Notes under the pieces: model-generated
Told to the model about the DNA's origin: nothing
Seen by the model: only the letters and a program-made list of their open reading frames with translations
Database searches by the model: none
Position numbers and translations under genes: made by a program
In this document: positions 6,551 through 14,885 of the stretch, one piece after another
How the letters are laid out: each line of letters opens with the position of its first letter
Position numbering within the stretch: the first letter of the stretch is position 1
DNA from: RGIG4608 sp045635885
GTDB taxonomy: Bacteria > Bacillota > Clostridia > Oscillospirales > CAG-272
Length of the DNA: 25,855 bases
Reading direction: 5' to 3'
Assembly (NCBI GenBank): GCA_045635885.1
Contig: JAZTWO010000061.1
Location: 1-25,855 of the forward strand

Positions 6551-7303
6551 ATGAACGGTTGTTTAAAAACGGAGCGAATGAGCAGAAATTTTGAATTAAT
6601 ATATCGTGCGCAAAGTGATGACGAAGCGGATTCAATGCTTGCTCTTGAGTGTATAATTGAAGAAAATATGGGGCTTGTGCGTTCAATAGCACTCCGATTT
6701 CGTGACAGGGGAACGGATTATGACGACCTTGTGCAGATAGGGACGATAGGAATGATAAAGGCAGTTCGCTCGTTCTCCTTTGAAAAGGAGGTGGTGTTTT
6801 CGACTTATGCTGTACCTTTGATTATGGGTGAAATCAAACGTCATTTGCGTGATGACGGACCGATTAAGGTTTCAAGAATATACAAAAAGCTTTCAATGGA
6901 CATAGGTCGGGCAAGGAACAAAATTCTAACCGACGAGGGCAGGGAGCCAACGATAGTCGAGCTTGCCAATATTTGCGGAATAAGTGTTGAAGATGCCGCA
7001 ATTGCGCTTGAAACGATAAATCCGATTTCTTCGCTTTCTGAAACGTTTGGTGACGACGAAAAGCTTACTCTTGAAAGTCAACTTGCATCAAACGATTGCG
7101 AAATTGAAAAAATGAATGATAAAATAGCTTTGAGTCAGGCAATTTCAAAATTGCCACGGGAATGGCAAAAAATAATCACCTTAAGATACTATAGAAATAT
7201 GACACAGCAACAGGTTGCGGATGCCTTGGGGCTTTCTCAAGTGAAAATTTCACGGGAAGAAAAGAAAATCCTTGCATCTTTACGCAAGGATTTGTTAGGA
7301 TAA
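6551..7303 (+). CDS. sigF: Forespore RNA polymerase sigma factor sigma-F (SpoIIAC)
   Basis: 250 residues, ATG with TGGAGAA upstream. It is a sigma-70 family factor without region 1. Region 2 spans about 35-103 and ends with the SigF/SigG/SigB-type LIMGEIKRHLRDDGPIKVSR. Region 3 is at about 105-150. Region 4 at about 195-250 carries the helix-turn-helix MTQQQVADALGLSQVKISR. Position directly after spoIIAA-spoIIAB identifies it as sigma-F and not sigma-G. It directs early forespore transcription once released from SpoIIAB. The gap to spoIIAB (97 bp) is wider than is usual for this operon and may hold an element remnant. Confidence 0.93.
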   Translation: MNGCLKTERMSRNFELIYRAQSDDEADSMLALECIIEENMGLVRSIALRFRDRGTDYDDLVQIGTIGMIKAVRSFSFEKEVVFSTYAVPLIMGEIKRHLRDDGPIKVSRIYKKLSMDIGRARNKILTDEGREPTIVELANICGISVEDAAIALETINPISSLSETFGDDEKLTLESQLASNDCEIEKMNDKIALSQAISKLPREWQKIITLRYYRNMTQQQVADALGLSQVKISREEKKILASLRKDLLG

Positions 7304-7306
7304 AAA

Positions 7307-7332
7307 AGCAACACCGAGAAATCGGTGTTGCT
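7307..7332 (+). terminator. Bidirectional terminator between sigF and the symporter gene
   Basis: An 11-bp stem AGCAACACCGA/TCGGTGTTGCT with a GAAA loop sits between convergent genes. The minus-strand side has a clean T6 tail; the plus side is weaker (GAATTTTA). Confidence 0.85.
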
Positions 7333-7346
7333 GAATTTTATTTATA

Positions 7347-8969
7347 TTAATATTGCTTTGCGTGACGCTCTGCAAGGTCGGATTGCATTTGAGCAAGTGT
7401 TTTCTTGTCGATATTATAAATAACTGCAAGACCAATAAATTGAAGAATTGCACTAATGCCGTAAAGGCAGGCAACAAGCCAACACATATTGACTGTTGTT
7501 TCCATTGACTGTGCAACAGTACCCTTGCTAACCTCGTATCCAAGGTATTTACCCATTACAAATACTACTGCGGCAGGGCCAACACCCTGTGCAAGCTTTC
7601 TAAAGAATGAGTGAATAGCATAAACAGTACCTTCGTCACGTTTGCCGAATTTCCATTCGTTGTAGTCGATTGCGTCGCTCATCATAGCCCAGTTTACGCA
7701 CATATAAACGCCCATGCCTATACCGTAAATTACAAGGCCCAGCAAGTAAACCAAAAGGGAAACCTTTACACCAAACAATTCCGCTTCATAAGGGATTGTG
7801 GGGAAGAGTAAAAGAATTTCAGTTCCAAGCAAGGAAACAACTGTACCTGCAACGCTGGCTTCTTTTTTACCGTGCTTTGCAACAATCTTTTTAATAAATG
7901 GCATAAAGGCAAATGCAGGAACAAATCCCACCGCCATAACAATGCCCGAAAGACTTGCCATGTTAAAGTATGTGGCAAACATAATTGTATTAGCAACTGT
8001 TGCAGATTGCATACCAATGAACATACCCATAGCGGCAAGAGTTGCACCAACTGCAGGGCGGTTTCTCAAAAATGTGCCAAATGCTTTGATTATATTTGTT
8101 TTTTCAACTGTTTCAGAGGTTTTTACTGAGTTTTCATCAACACGAATTGTGATCTTTTTAATCATAAACAAGAATGCTGCAAAACCACAAATGCCCATTA
8201 CAAGAGCAATCCAGAACATTCTTTCACCAAGAAGAATTTCAACCTGCTTGTGTGTTGCGGGGCTTAAAACCTTTTCACCTAATTGATAGGGCTTTCCTGT
8301 AATGGGGTTGGTTAAGAACTGTTCTTTTGTAAATCCCTCGGGAATTTCAATTTTATCAACGAAATCGGTTGTGCCGTCAAATTCAACTTTTTTCCAGATA
8401 ACTGCAGGAAGAACCATACCAATAACGTTACCTGCTGCAGAACCAATAGATCTCCAAGATGAAAGCTCTGCTTGCTGAATCTTGTCCTCTGTAACAAGTG
8501 AAAGCATTGTTCCATAGGGAACGTTTGCGATTGTGTAGCAAGCATCCCAAATAACGTAAGCCGAGATAAATACGATTGATTTAATAATAACGTCTCGTTT
8601 TTCCTGGCTCATTCTAATAGCGTCGGGAAGGGGGATGAATACAAGAGCACCAGCAAAAAGCAGGCCACAAGCACCCACTAAAATATAGGTTTTGTATTTT
8701 CCAAGCTTGTATTTTCTTCTGTCGTTATCAATGAGCGAGCCGATAAGCGGATCGTTAAGAGCATCCCAAATCTGTGTAATAAGCATAAGGACGGAGAAAA
8801 CTCCGGTTTCCATATACATAAATACCAACCAGAATGTTTGCACAGTACCCTTAAGGGCAAAACTCATGTTGCATCCAAAGTCACCTGCTGCATAAGCAAA
8901 CTTATCAACCTTACCAAATTTGCGGTGACCGTTTGCATCATACTCTATAGTTTTGTTCTTTTTAGACAT
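7347..8969 (-). CDS. GPH/MelB-type sugar:cation symporter
   Basis: 540 residues, ATG with TAGGAGGA upstream. It is a member of the glycoside-pentoside-hexuronide:cation symporter family (MFS_2), which brings glycosides into the cell with Na+ or H+. Seen: about 12 hydrophobic segments; the N-terminal DALNDPLIGSLID motif, whose Asp residues bind the cation in MelB; and WDACYTIANVPYGTMLSLVT. A hydrophilic insert of about 55 residues (around 215-270, with KIEIPEGFTKEQFLTNPITG) stands before a central helix and makes the protein longer than the usual 450-480. It is divergent from the GH2 glycosidase, so it probably imports that enzyme's substrate. Its promoter overlaps a near-palindrome that may be an operator. 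Confidence 0.9.
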   Translation of the reverse strand: MSKKNKTIEYDANGHRKFGKVDKFAYAAGDFGCNMSFALKGTVQTFWLVFMYMETGVFSVLMLITQIWDALNDPLIGSLIDNDRRKYKLGKYKTYILVGACGLLFAGALVFIPLPDAIRMSQEKRDVIIKSIVFISAYVIWDACYTIANVPYGTMLSLVTEDKIQQAELSSWRSIGSAAGNVIGMVLPAVIWKKVEFDGTTDFVDKIEIPEGFTKEQFLTNPITGKPYQLGEKVLSPATHKQVEILLGERMFWIALVMGICGFAAFLFMIKKITIRVDENSVKTSETVEKTNIIKAFGTFLRNRPAVGATLAAMGMFIGMQSATVANTIMFATYFNMASLSGIVMAVGFVPAFAFMPFIKKIVAKHGKKEASVAGTVVSLLGTEILLLFPTIPYEAELFGVKVSLLVYLLGLVIYGIGMGVYMCVNWAMMSDAIDYNEWKFGKRDEGTVYAIHSFFRKLAQGVGPAAVVFVMGKYLGYEVSKGTVAQSMETTVNMCWLVACLYGISAILQFIGLAVIYNIDKKTLAQMQSDLAERHAKQY

Positions 8970-9001
8970 ATAATCCTCCTAAACTGATCATCTTGACTAA
9001 T

Positions 9002-9030
9002 ATTATACATTATTTTACCCATATTGTCAA
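9002..9030 (-). promoter_or_regulatory. Sigma-A promoter of the symporter gene
   Basis: On the minus strand: TTGACA (9025-9030), 17-bp spacer, TATAAT (9002-9007). A perfect consensus. Confidence 0.9.
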
Positions 9031-9044
9031 CAATTATTAACAAT
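9023..9044. promoter_or_regulatory. Candidate operator: 22-bp near-palindrome over the symporter -35 box
   Basis: ATTGTCAAC-AATT-ATTAACAAT, symmetric at 18 of 22 positions, overlaps the symporter -35 box and lies about 64 bp upstream of the GH2 -35 box. A repressor dimer bound here would block the symporter promoter directly. No regulator gene is adjacent, so the binding protein is unknown. Confidence 0.5.
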
Positions 9045-9107
9045 ATACAAAATGCGAAAATATGAATTAACTTCATAAAAAGAATAAAGGCGATTTTTTT
9101 ATTTCTC

Positions 9108-9136
9108 TTGACAGAAATTGCAAAAACGGGTATAAT
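9108..9136 (+). promoter_or_regulatory. Sigma-A promoter of the GH2 gene
   Basis: TTGACA, 17-bp spacer, TATAAT; a perfect consensus. A second TATAAT lies at 9145-9150 without a clear -35 box. Confidence 0.9.
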
Positions 9137-9191
9137 ATTTTTAGTATAATGAATAATTATGTGTATTTTTTAAAACTTAGGAGGATTTTTG

Positions 9192-11486
9192 ATGAGATCA
9201 ATTCTTAATTTTAACAGTTCTTGGAGCTTTTACAAGGGTACTGATAATATCAACGTAAAAGAAAATGCCGAGCTTGTTAACCTTCCTCATTCTTGGAATG
9301 CATTGGACGGTCAGGACGGGGGTAATGATTATTTCCGTGGCTCTTGCGTCTATACAAAAGCATTTGCAAAAAGCGACCTTCCGCAAATGGATGTTCACTA
9401 TCTTGAAATTCAAGGTGCAAACTCATCTGCAGACGTTTATCTTAACGGTAAGAAATTGGCACATCACGATGGCGGTTATTCTACTTGGAGAGTTAATCTT
9501 ACAAATGACCTTGCAGAAGAAAATTTGCTTGCAATTGTGGTTAATAATGCTGCAAATGAAAAGGTTTATCCTCAAATGGCAGATTTTACATTCTATGGCG
9601 GTCTTTATAGAAACGTAAATATTATTTCTGTTTCCAATGCCCATTTTGACCTTGGTTATTACGGTGCGCCCGGAATTAAGGTTACACCCAAAGTGAATGG
9701 TGCGAATGCAAACGTTGAAATTGAGGTTTATTCAACAGAAATTCCACAGGGGGCAGAATACCTCTATACAATTTGTGACGGAGAGGGCAACGTTGTTGCA
9801 GATGCCAGAACAAATAGCAAGGTGGCTAATTTCACAATTGAAAATGCTCACCTTTGGCACGGTAGACGTGACCCCTATCTCTATACAGCGACTGCATCAA
9901 TAGTAAATGGCGAGGATGTGCTTGACAACGTTTCTGCTCGTTTTGGATGCAGAAGCTTTGAAATTGATCCTGATAACGGCTTTATCCTCAACGGTGAAGA
10001 ATACCCACTTCGTGGTGTATCACGTCACCAAGATAGACTCGGAATTGGTAATGCACTTCTTCCTGAGCATCACAAAGAGGATATGGAATACATTTTCGAA
10101 ATGGGTGCAACAACAATCCGTCTTGCACACTATCAGCATGATCAGTATTTCTATGACCTTTGTGACGAATACGGTATGGTTGTTTGGGCAGAAATCCCCT
10201 ATATTTCAAGACATATGCCCACGGGTCGTGAAAATACAATCACACAAATGAAAGAGCTTGTTTCCCAAAACTACAACCACCCATCAATTGTGGTTTGGGG
10301 ACTTTCAAACGAAATTTCAATTGCCGGTTCTGATGGTGATTTGATTGAAAATCACAAGATTCTTAACAATCTTTGTCACGAAATGGATAACACACGTCTT
10401 ACAACAATTGCGGCAGTTTCAATGTGTAAGATGAATGATCCATATCTTCAAATCCCCGACGTTGTTTCATATAACCACTATTTTGGTTGGTACGGTGGCG
10501 AAACTCACATGAACGGTCCTTGGTTTGATAAATTCCACGCAACACATCCCACCATTCCGATTGGATGCTCTGAATACGGTTGTGAGGCACTCAACTGGCA
10601 CACAAGCGACCCCAAGGAAGGCGACTATACTGAAGTAAATCAGGCATATTATCACGAGGAACTTATAAAACAGCTTTTCACAAGAAAGTATTTGTGGGCA
10701 ACTCACGTTTGGAATATGTTTGACTTCGGCGCAGACGCAAGAGCCGAGGGTGGGGAAAACGGACAGAACCACAAGGGTCTTATGACAATGGATAGAAAGT
10801 ATAAAAAGGACTCTTTCTATGCATACAAAGCATGGCTCCGTTCACCTGAAGAAGCACCATTCGTTCACCTTTGCGGAAAGAGATATGTGGATAGAGTTGA
10901 GGACGTTACAAAGGTAACTGTTTACTCTAACCTCCCCGAAGTTGAACTCTTTGTCAACGGTGTTTCTATTGGTAAAAAGACAGCTCCTGACCACTTCTTC
11001 TATTTCGACGTTAAGAACGAGGGCGAAAGCACAATCGTTGCAAAAGCAGGGGAATTTACTGATGAAGGAATAATCCGCAAGGTAGCTGAAATGAATATGG
11101 ATTACGTTCTTGTTGAAAAGGGCGCAATTCTTAACTGGTTTGATGTTGAAGCACCCGAAGGACGTTTCTCACTTAACGATAAGCTTGGTGATATTACAAA
11201 GACATTTAGAGGTAAGCTTTGGTTGGCAGGACTTCTTTTCTCCTTCAAAAAGAAGATGGATGCAAATAAGAAGGGCAAGAACAAGGATGGCGAAAACAAG
11301 GGCGGTGGCTTCTCTATTGATATGTCTGCTATTAGTGGATTTATGGATATGCTTGGAAGCTTTACAGTTCTTCGTCTTACATCAATGATAGGCATGGCTA
11401 ACATTTCCTTTACAAAAGAAGAGCTTCTTAAGATGAATAAAAAACTCAATAAAATCAGAAAGCCAAAGAAAATGAGAAATAAATAA
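9192..11486 (+). CDS. Glycoside hydrolase family 2 enzyme (beta-galactosidase/beta-glucuronidase type) with unusual C-terminal tail
   Basis: 764 residues from the ATG at 9192 (AGGAGGA 6 bp upstream; a TTG one codon earlier is less likely). It hydrolyses a terminal beta-linked sugar. Domains: sugar-binding jelly roll (about 1-165), immunoglobulin-like domain (about 170-265), TIM barrel (about 270-560) and a further beta domain (about 565-640). Catalytic residues are visible: Glu-374 in VVWGLSNEIS (acid/base) and Glu-461 in IGCSEYG (nucleophile). There is no signal peptide, so it acts in the cytoplasm, fitting the divergent symporter. The last 125 residues are not typical GH2 sequence: a hydrophobic/basic stretch, a Lys/Gly-rich linker, then a helical part ending in KLNKIRKPKKMRNK. 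The exact substrate cannot be decided from the sequence. Confidence 0.92.
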   Translation: MRSILNFNSSWSFYKGTDNINVKENAELVNLPHSWNALDGQDGGNDYFRGSCVYTKAFAKSDLPQMDVHYLEIQGANSSADVYLNGKKLAHHDGGYSTWRVNLTNDLAEENLLAIVVNNAANEKVYPQMADFTFYGGLYRNVNIISVSNAHFDLGYYGAPGIKVTPKVNGANANVEIEVYSTEIPQGAEYLYTICDGEGNVVADARTNSKVANFTIENAHLWHGRRDPYLYTATASIVNGEDVLDNVSARFGCRSFEIDPDNGFILNGEEYPLRGVSRHQDRLGIGNALLPEHHKEDMEYIFEMGATTIRLAHYQHDQYFYDLCDEYGMVVWAEIPYISRHMPTGRENTITQMKELVSQNYNHPSIVVWGLSNEISIAGSDGDLIENHKILNNLCHEMDNTRLTTIAAVSMCKMNDPYLQIPDVVSYNHYFGWYGGETHMNGPWFDKFHATHPTIPIGCSEYGCEALNWHTSDPKEGDYTEVNQAYYHEELIKQLFTRKYLWATHVWNMFDFGADARAEGGENGQNHKGLMTMDRKYKKDSFYAYKAWLRSPEEAPFVHLCGKRYVDRVEDVTKVTVYSNLPEVELFVNGVSIGKKTAPDHFFYFDVKNEGESTIVAKAGEFTDEGIIRKVAEMNMDYVLVEKGAILNWFDVEAPEGRFSLNDKLGDITKTFRGKLWLAGLLFSFKKKMDANKKGKNKDGENKGGGFSIDMSAISGFMDMLGSFTVLRLTSMIGMANISFTKEELLKMNKKLNKIRKPKKMRNK

Positions 11487-11491
11487 AAAAT

Positions 11492-11520
11492 AAAAGGAAG
11501 CGAAATCGCTTCCTTTTTTT
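11492..11520 (+). terminator. Bidirectional terminator between GH2 and RluA-family genes
   Basis: The stem AAAAGGAAGCGA/TCGCTTCCTTTT has a T7 tail on the plus strand and a T-rich tail on the minus strand. It serves both convergent genes. Confidence 0.9.
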
Positions 11521-11522
11521 GT

Positions 11523-12185
11523 TTAAAATAAATTCCAAGGACTTAAATTAAAATCGGGATTTTTTTCAAAGCTATACTCCTTGCCCTTATAGGTAAAGCA
11601 AAGTTTGTTTGCCCAAAGCGCAAAGCTTTGGGCTTTTTCTCTACTTCCATATTTACCGTCGGCATAAATTGGCAACCCACGGTGAGAAAACTGGGCACGG
11701 ATTTGATGAAATCTGCCTGTATGAAGTTCAATTTGAACCAAGGAATATGTTTTTTCATTCGCGCTCACTTCTTTTTGCACTTCATAGTTAAGTGAAGCGA
11801 GCTTTGCACCCTTGCGTTCATTTTTTACAACAAATGATTTTTTCTGCGCACTGTCTTTGAAAAGATAATCGGTCATATTTCCGCTTTTTTCTTCAAGCGC
11901 ACCCGAAATTATGGCAATATAATGCTTTTTAAAACCGTCCTTTTCGGCAACAAGTTGTGAAAAAGATGCCGCAGCATTTTTGTTGCGAGCATAGAGAATA
12001 AGACCACCCGTTGCTCTGTCAAGACGGTGGACAACGAAAATATCGCTATTTTCTCCATTTTCCTTTAATTGTGCGCAAAGATATGAGGTCATATCCTCAC
12101 ACCCTGTTGTGTCGGGTTGAGAGGGGATGCCCTGTGGTTTCACACAAACCAAAAAATCCTTGTCTTTATGCAATATTTCTATCAT
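11523..12185 (-). CDS. RluA-family pseudouridine synthase
   Basis: 220 residues. It converts uridine to pseudouridine in structured RNA. The catalytic motif HRLDRATGG is intact, with Asp-56 as nucleophile, followed by the family landmarks KHYIAIISG and HTGRFHQIRAQFSHRGLPI. There is no N-terminal S4 domain, as in short RluA-type members such as RluC/TruC relatives. The target uridine (rRNA or tRNA) cannot be told. The ATG overlaps the stop of hpt (ATGA, 4-bp overlap), so it is the second gene of a coupled pair. Confidence 0.9.
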   Translation of the reverse strand: MIEILHKDKDFLVCVKPQGIPSQPDTTGCEDMTSYLCAQLKENGENSDIFVVHRLDRATGGLILYARNKNAAASFSQLVAEKDGFKKHYIAIISGALEEKSGNMTDYLFKDSAQKKSFVVKNERKGAKLASLNYEVQKEVSANEKTYSLVQIELHTGRFHQIRAQFSHRGLPIYADGKYGSREKAQSFALWANKLCFTYKGKEYSFEKNPDFNLSPWNLF

Positions 12186-12724
12186 TCTTGAGGATAATCC
12201 TTAGGGTCAAGAATGTAAATATCTTTTTCGTTTCTGTAATGTTGGTTAACGTCAAGACCATAGCCGAAAACAAATTCATCAGGAATTTGGAAGCAGCAGT
12301 AGTCGGGCTGAATGTCAACCTTTCTTCTTGATGGCTTGTCAAGAAGTGTGCAAATCTTAACTGATTTGGGTTGACGAGAAGAGAGCAATCTCTTAAGGTA
12401 TGAAAGAGTGTTACCACTGTCAATAATATCTTCAATAATGATTACGTTTTTGCCGCAGATGCTCTTGTCAAGGTCTTTAAGCATTTTAACTTCACCGGAT
12501 GAGGTAGTACCTGCACCATAGCTTGAAATTGCCATAAAATCCATAGTCATGGGAATTGTAATTTCTCGTGTTAAATCGGAATAAAAGTGAATGCAGCCCT
12601 TAAGAATACCAACGCAAAGAACGTCTTCGTCTTTGTAGTCGGCAGAAATTTGAGCAGCAACCTCTCTGATTTTTTCTTTGAGCTCATTTTCAGAAATGAG
12701 TATTTTTGCGCGTTCTGTAAGCAT
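12182..12724 (-). CDS. hpt: Hypoxanthine phosphoribosyltransferase
   Basis: 180 residues. It salvages hypoxanthine and guanine to IMP and GMP using PRPP. The PRPP-binding motif VIIIEDIIDSGNTLSYL is at about 94-110, with the Glu-Asp pair at 98-99. The flexible-loop region (ISSYGAGTTSSGEVKMLKDL) and the C-terminal FVFGYGLDVNQHYRN are standard. I chose the ATG at 12724 because GGAGGAAATT precedes it and it gives the normal family length; a further 24 codons upstream are open but unlike the family. It is first in a two-gene unit with the pseudouridine synthase. Confidence 0.95.
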   Translation of the reverse strand: MLTERAKILISENELKEKIREVAAQISADYKDEDVLCVGILKGCIHFYSDLTREITIPMTMDFMAISSYGAGTTSSGEVKMLKDLDKSICGKNVIIIEDIIDSGNTLSYLKRLLSSRQPKSVKICTLLDKPSRRKVDIQPDYCCFQIPDEFVFGYGLDVNQHYRNEKDIYILDPKDYPQE

Positions 12725-12764
12725 AATTTCCTCCAAAACAAATTTATTAAAAAAAGATAGCATT

Positions 12765-12793
12765 AGTATATCACATTTTGACGCTTTTTGCAA
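12765..12793 (-). promoter_or_regulatory. Promoter of hpt
   Basis: Minus strand: TTGCAA (12788-12793), 17-bp spacer, TATACT (12765-12770). Confidence 0.7.
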
Positions 12794-12848
12794 CAAAAAT
12801 TTAAAAATATTTCAACAAATCTTGAACAAATTGATTTCATCAATATAC

Positions 12849-12878
12849 TTGACATTTGAGTTGTAAATATGGTAAAAT
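12849..12878 (+). promoter_or_regulatory. Promoter of rimO-pgsA
   Basis: TTGACA, 18-bp spacer, TAAAAT; 37 bp upstream of the rimO ATG. Confidence 0.75.
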
Positions 12879-12915
12879 ATACTGATAAAATATTTCTTTT
12901 TTTGAAAGGATACTT

Positions 12916-14241
12916 ATGAAAGTAGGATTTGTTTCACTCGGTTGCCCTAAAAATCAACTTGATGCAGAGGTTATGCTTTATGAGCTTGTGATGGCGGGCT
13001 ATGAGTTGACTGCTGATGAAACCGAGGCAGACGTTGTTATTATAAATACATGCGGATTTATTGAATCTGCAAAGCAAGAGGCGATTGATAACATTCTTGA
13101 TATTGCTTGGCTTAAGGAAAATAGAGATTTAAAGGGACTTATTGTTACAGGTTGCTTGGCAGAAAGATATCGCAATGCAATTTTGGATGAATTTCCTGAG
13201 GTTGATGCCGTTCTTGGCGTTGGAAGTATTCACAATATCGTAGAGGCGGTTGGCAAGGTGCTTAACGGTGAAAAATACACCTCGTTTGAGGACAAAAACT
13301 GCGTTCGTCTTGGTGGTGACCGTGTGCTTACCACACCAGAATATGCGGCATATTTGAAGATTGCAGAGGGTTGCGATAATCGTTGCACCTACTGTGCAAT
13401 CCCTTCAATCAGAGGAAAATTCCGTTCTCGCCCCATGGAAGATATTATTGCAGAGGCAAAGGACCTTGAAGCGCTTGGCGTAAAAGAGCTTACACTCATA
13501 GCACAGGACACAACAAAATACGGTCAGGACCTTTATGGCGAGTATAAATTGGCATCCCTTTTGCATAAACTTACTGAAGAAACCAATATCGAGTGGTTTA
13601 GAATTCTTTATTGCTACCCCGACAAAATCACCGACGAGCTTATTGCCGAAATGCGTGATAATGATAGGGTTTGCAAATATATTGACCTTCCTATGCAGCA
13701 TATTGCAGACGGAGTTCTTAAAAAGATGAACCGTCACGGTGGAAGCGCACTTATTCGTGAGGTTGTTGCAAAGTTGCGCAAAGAAATTCCCGGCATTGTT
13801 ATCAGAACAACGTTTATTGTTGGCTTCCCCGGTGAAACTGACGAGGATTTTGCTGAGCTTTGCGAGTTTGTTAACGAGCAGAAGTTTGAACATGTTGGTG
13901 TGTTTACATATTCAAGAGAAGAGGGTACTCCTGCTTATAAGATGGAGCAGATCGAAGAGCAGATAAAGCTTGATAGATATGACATTCTTATGAGAGATCA
14001 GCTTGTTATAAATGAAGAAAATAACGAGAAAAAGGTTGGCACAACAATTAAAGTTCTTTGCGAAGGATTTGACCCTGTTGGCGAAACTTATTATGGCAGA
14101 AGTGAAGCAGATGCCCCCGATATCGACGGAAAAATTTACTTTACAGGCAGAAAGGGTATCTTGCCCGGCACATTTGTTGACGTTTTGATTGATGAGGTTG
14201 TTGAATATGACCTTTGTGGCACTGCAGTGAACGTTTATTGA
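12916..14241 (+). CDS. rimO: Ribosomal protein S12 methylthiotransferase RimO
   Basis: 441 residues, ATG with GAAAGGA upstream. A radical-SAM enzyme that adds a methylthio group to the conserved Asp of ribosomal protein S12. Domains in order: an N-terminal UPF0004 domain with three cluster cysteines (Cys-10, Cys-46, Cys-80); a radical SAM core with C-x3-C-x2-C at Cys-153, 157 and 160 (EGCDNRCTYCAIPSIRGKFR); and a C-terminal TRAM domain (about 375-441). The start MKVGFVSLGCPKNQLDAE and the SIRGKFRSRP segment separate RimO from the tRNA-modifying MiaB and MtaB. It is followed after 20 bp by pgsA, the order seen in many Firmicutes. Confidence 0.95.
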   Translation: MKVGFVSLGCPKNQLDAEVMLYELVMAGYELTADETEADVVIINTCGFIESAKQEAIDNILDIAWLKENRDLKGLIVTGCLAERYRNAILDEFPEVDAVLGVGSIHNIVEAVGKVLNGEKYTSFEDKNCVRLGGDRVLTTPEYAAYLKIAEGCDNRCTYCAIPSIRGKFRSRPMEDIIAEAKDLEALGVKELTLIAQDTTKYGQDLYGEYKLASLLHKLTEETNIEWFRILYCYPDKITDELIAEMRDNDRVCKYIDLPMQHIADGVLKKMNRHGGSALIREVVAKLRKEIPGIVIRTTFIVGFPGETDEDFAELCEFVNEQKFEHVGVFTYSREEGTPAYKMEQIEEQIKLDRYDILMRDQLVINEENNEKKVGTTIKVLCEGFDPVGETYYGRSEADAPDIDGKIYFTGRKGILPGTFVDVLIDEVVEYDLCGTAVNVY

Positions 14242-14261
14242 TTTTGAAAGGAAAAATTAGT

Positions 14262-14849
14262 ATGAATTTACCAAATAAATTAACTGTTATGAGAATGTGC
14301 CTCGTGCCCGTAATTGTAGTGGTGTTGTTGCTTCCTGTTAATATTGCAACAAATATTTTAGGTGCGTTTATATTTATTGTAACCGCAATAACAGATGCCG
14401 TGGATGGAAAAATTGCAAGAAAAAGAGGGCTTATTACTGACTTTGGCAAATTTCTTGACCCCCTTGCCGATAAGTTTATGGTAATTGGCGCACTGATGTG
14501 TATTGTGTATCGTGATCCCGACAATAAATTAATATTTTCAATTTTCATGCCACTTATAATGATTACCATATTCCGTGAGCTTGCGGTTGCTTCGATAAGA
14601 CTTGTGGCGGTTACCAATGCCAAGGTTGTTGTTCCTGCAAATATACTTGGCAAGATTAAAACCGTTTCTCAAATCGTGTTGGTTATGGCTGCTTTGCTTG
14701 AGCCGGTGCTTGCAAGAATTAACTTTTTCTTCTTTTTTGCTTACTATCCCGTAACAATTGCCGCAAGTGTATTTGTGCTTATTATGACTGTATGGTCGGG
14801 TATAGTATATATCAAAACATATTGGAAATATCTTGATAAAAACAGATAA
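14262..14849 (+). CDS. pgsA: CDP-diacylglycerol--glycerol-3-phosphate 3-phosphatidyltransferase
   Basis: 195 residues. It makes phosphatidylglycerol phosphate, the first step to phosphatidylglycerol, in the cytoplasmic membrane. The CDP-alcohol phosphotransferase motif is complete: D45-x2-DG-x2-AR-x8-G-x3-D66-x3-D70 (DAVDGKIARKRG then FGKFLDPLAD). Several hydrophobic helices follow. The ATG at 14262 is chosen because AAAGGA lies upstream and MNLPNKLTVMRM is the usual PgsA N-terminus; an in-frame extension upstream lies inside rimO. It is co-transcribed with rimO and followed by a terminator. Confidence 0.95.
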   Translation: MNLPNKLTVMRMCLVPVIVVVLLLPVNIATNILGAFIFIVTAITDAVDGKIARKRGLITDFGKFLDPLADKFMVIGALMCIVYRDPDNKLIFSIFMPLIMITIFRELAVASIRLVAVTNAKVVVPANILGKIKTVSQIVLVMAALLEPVLARINFFFFFAYYPVTIAASVFVLIMTVWSGIVYIKTYWKYLDKNR

Positions 14850-14855
14850 ACAAAA

Positions 14856-14885
14856 AATCACTCGCAAATTGCGAGTGATTTTTTT
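14856..14885 (+). terminator. Bidirectional terminator between pgsA and the tagO/wecA-type gene
   Basis: Stem AATCACTCGCAA/TTGCGAGTGATT followed by T-runs on both sides, lying between convergent genes. Confidence 0.85.

Noticed and set aside
7611..8286. Plus-strand open frames over the symporter gene
   Set aside because: Antisense shadows; no ribosome binding sites, and the symporter frame is clear.
9265..10251. Several alternative-frame open frames inside the GH2 gene
   Set aside because: The GH2 frame has full domain and active-site matches; the others are overlapping-frame shadows.
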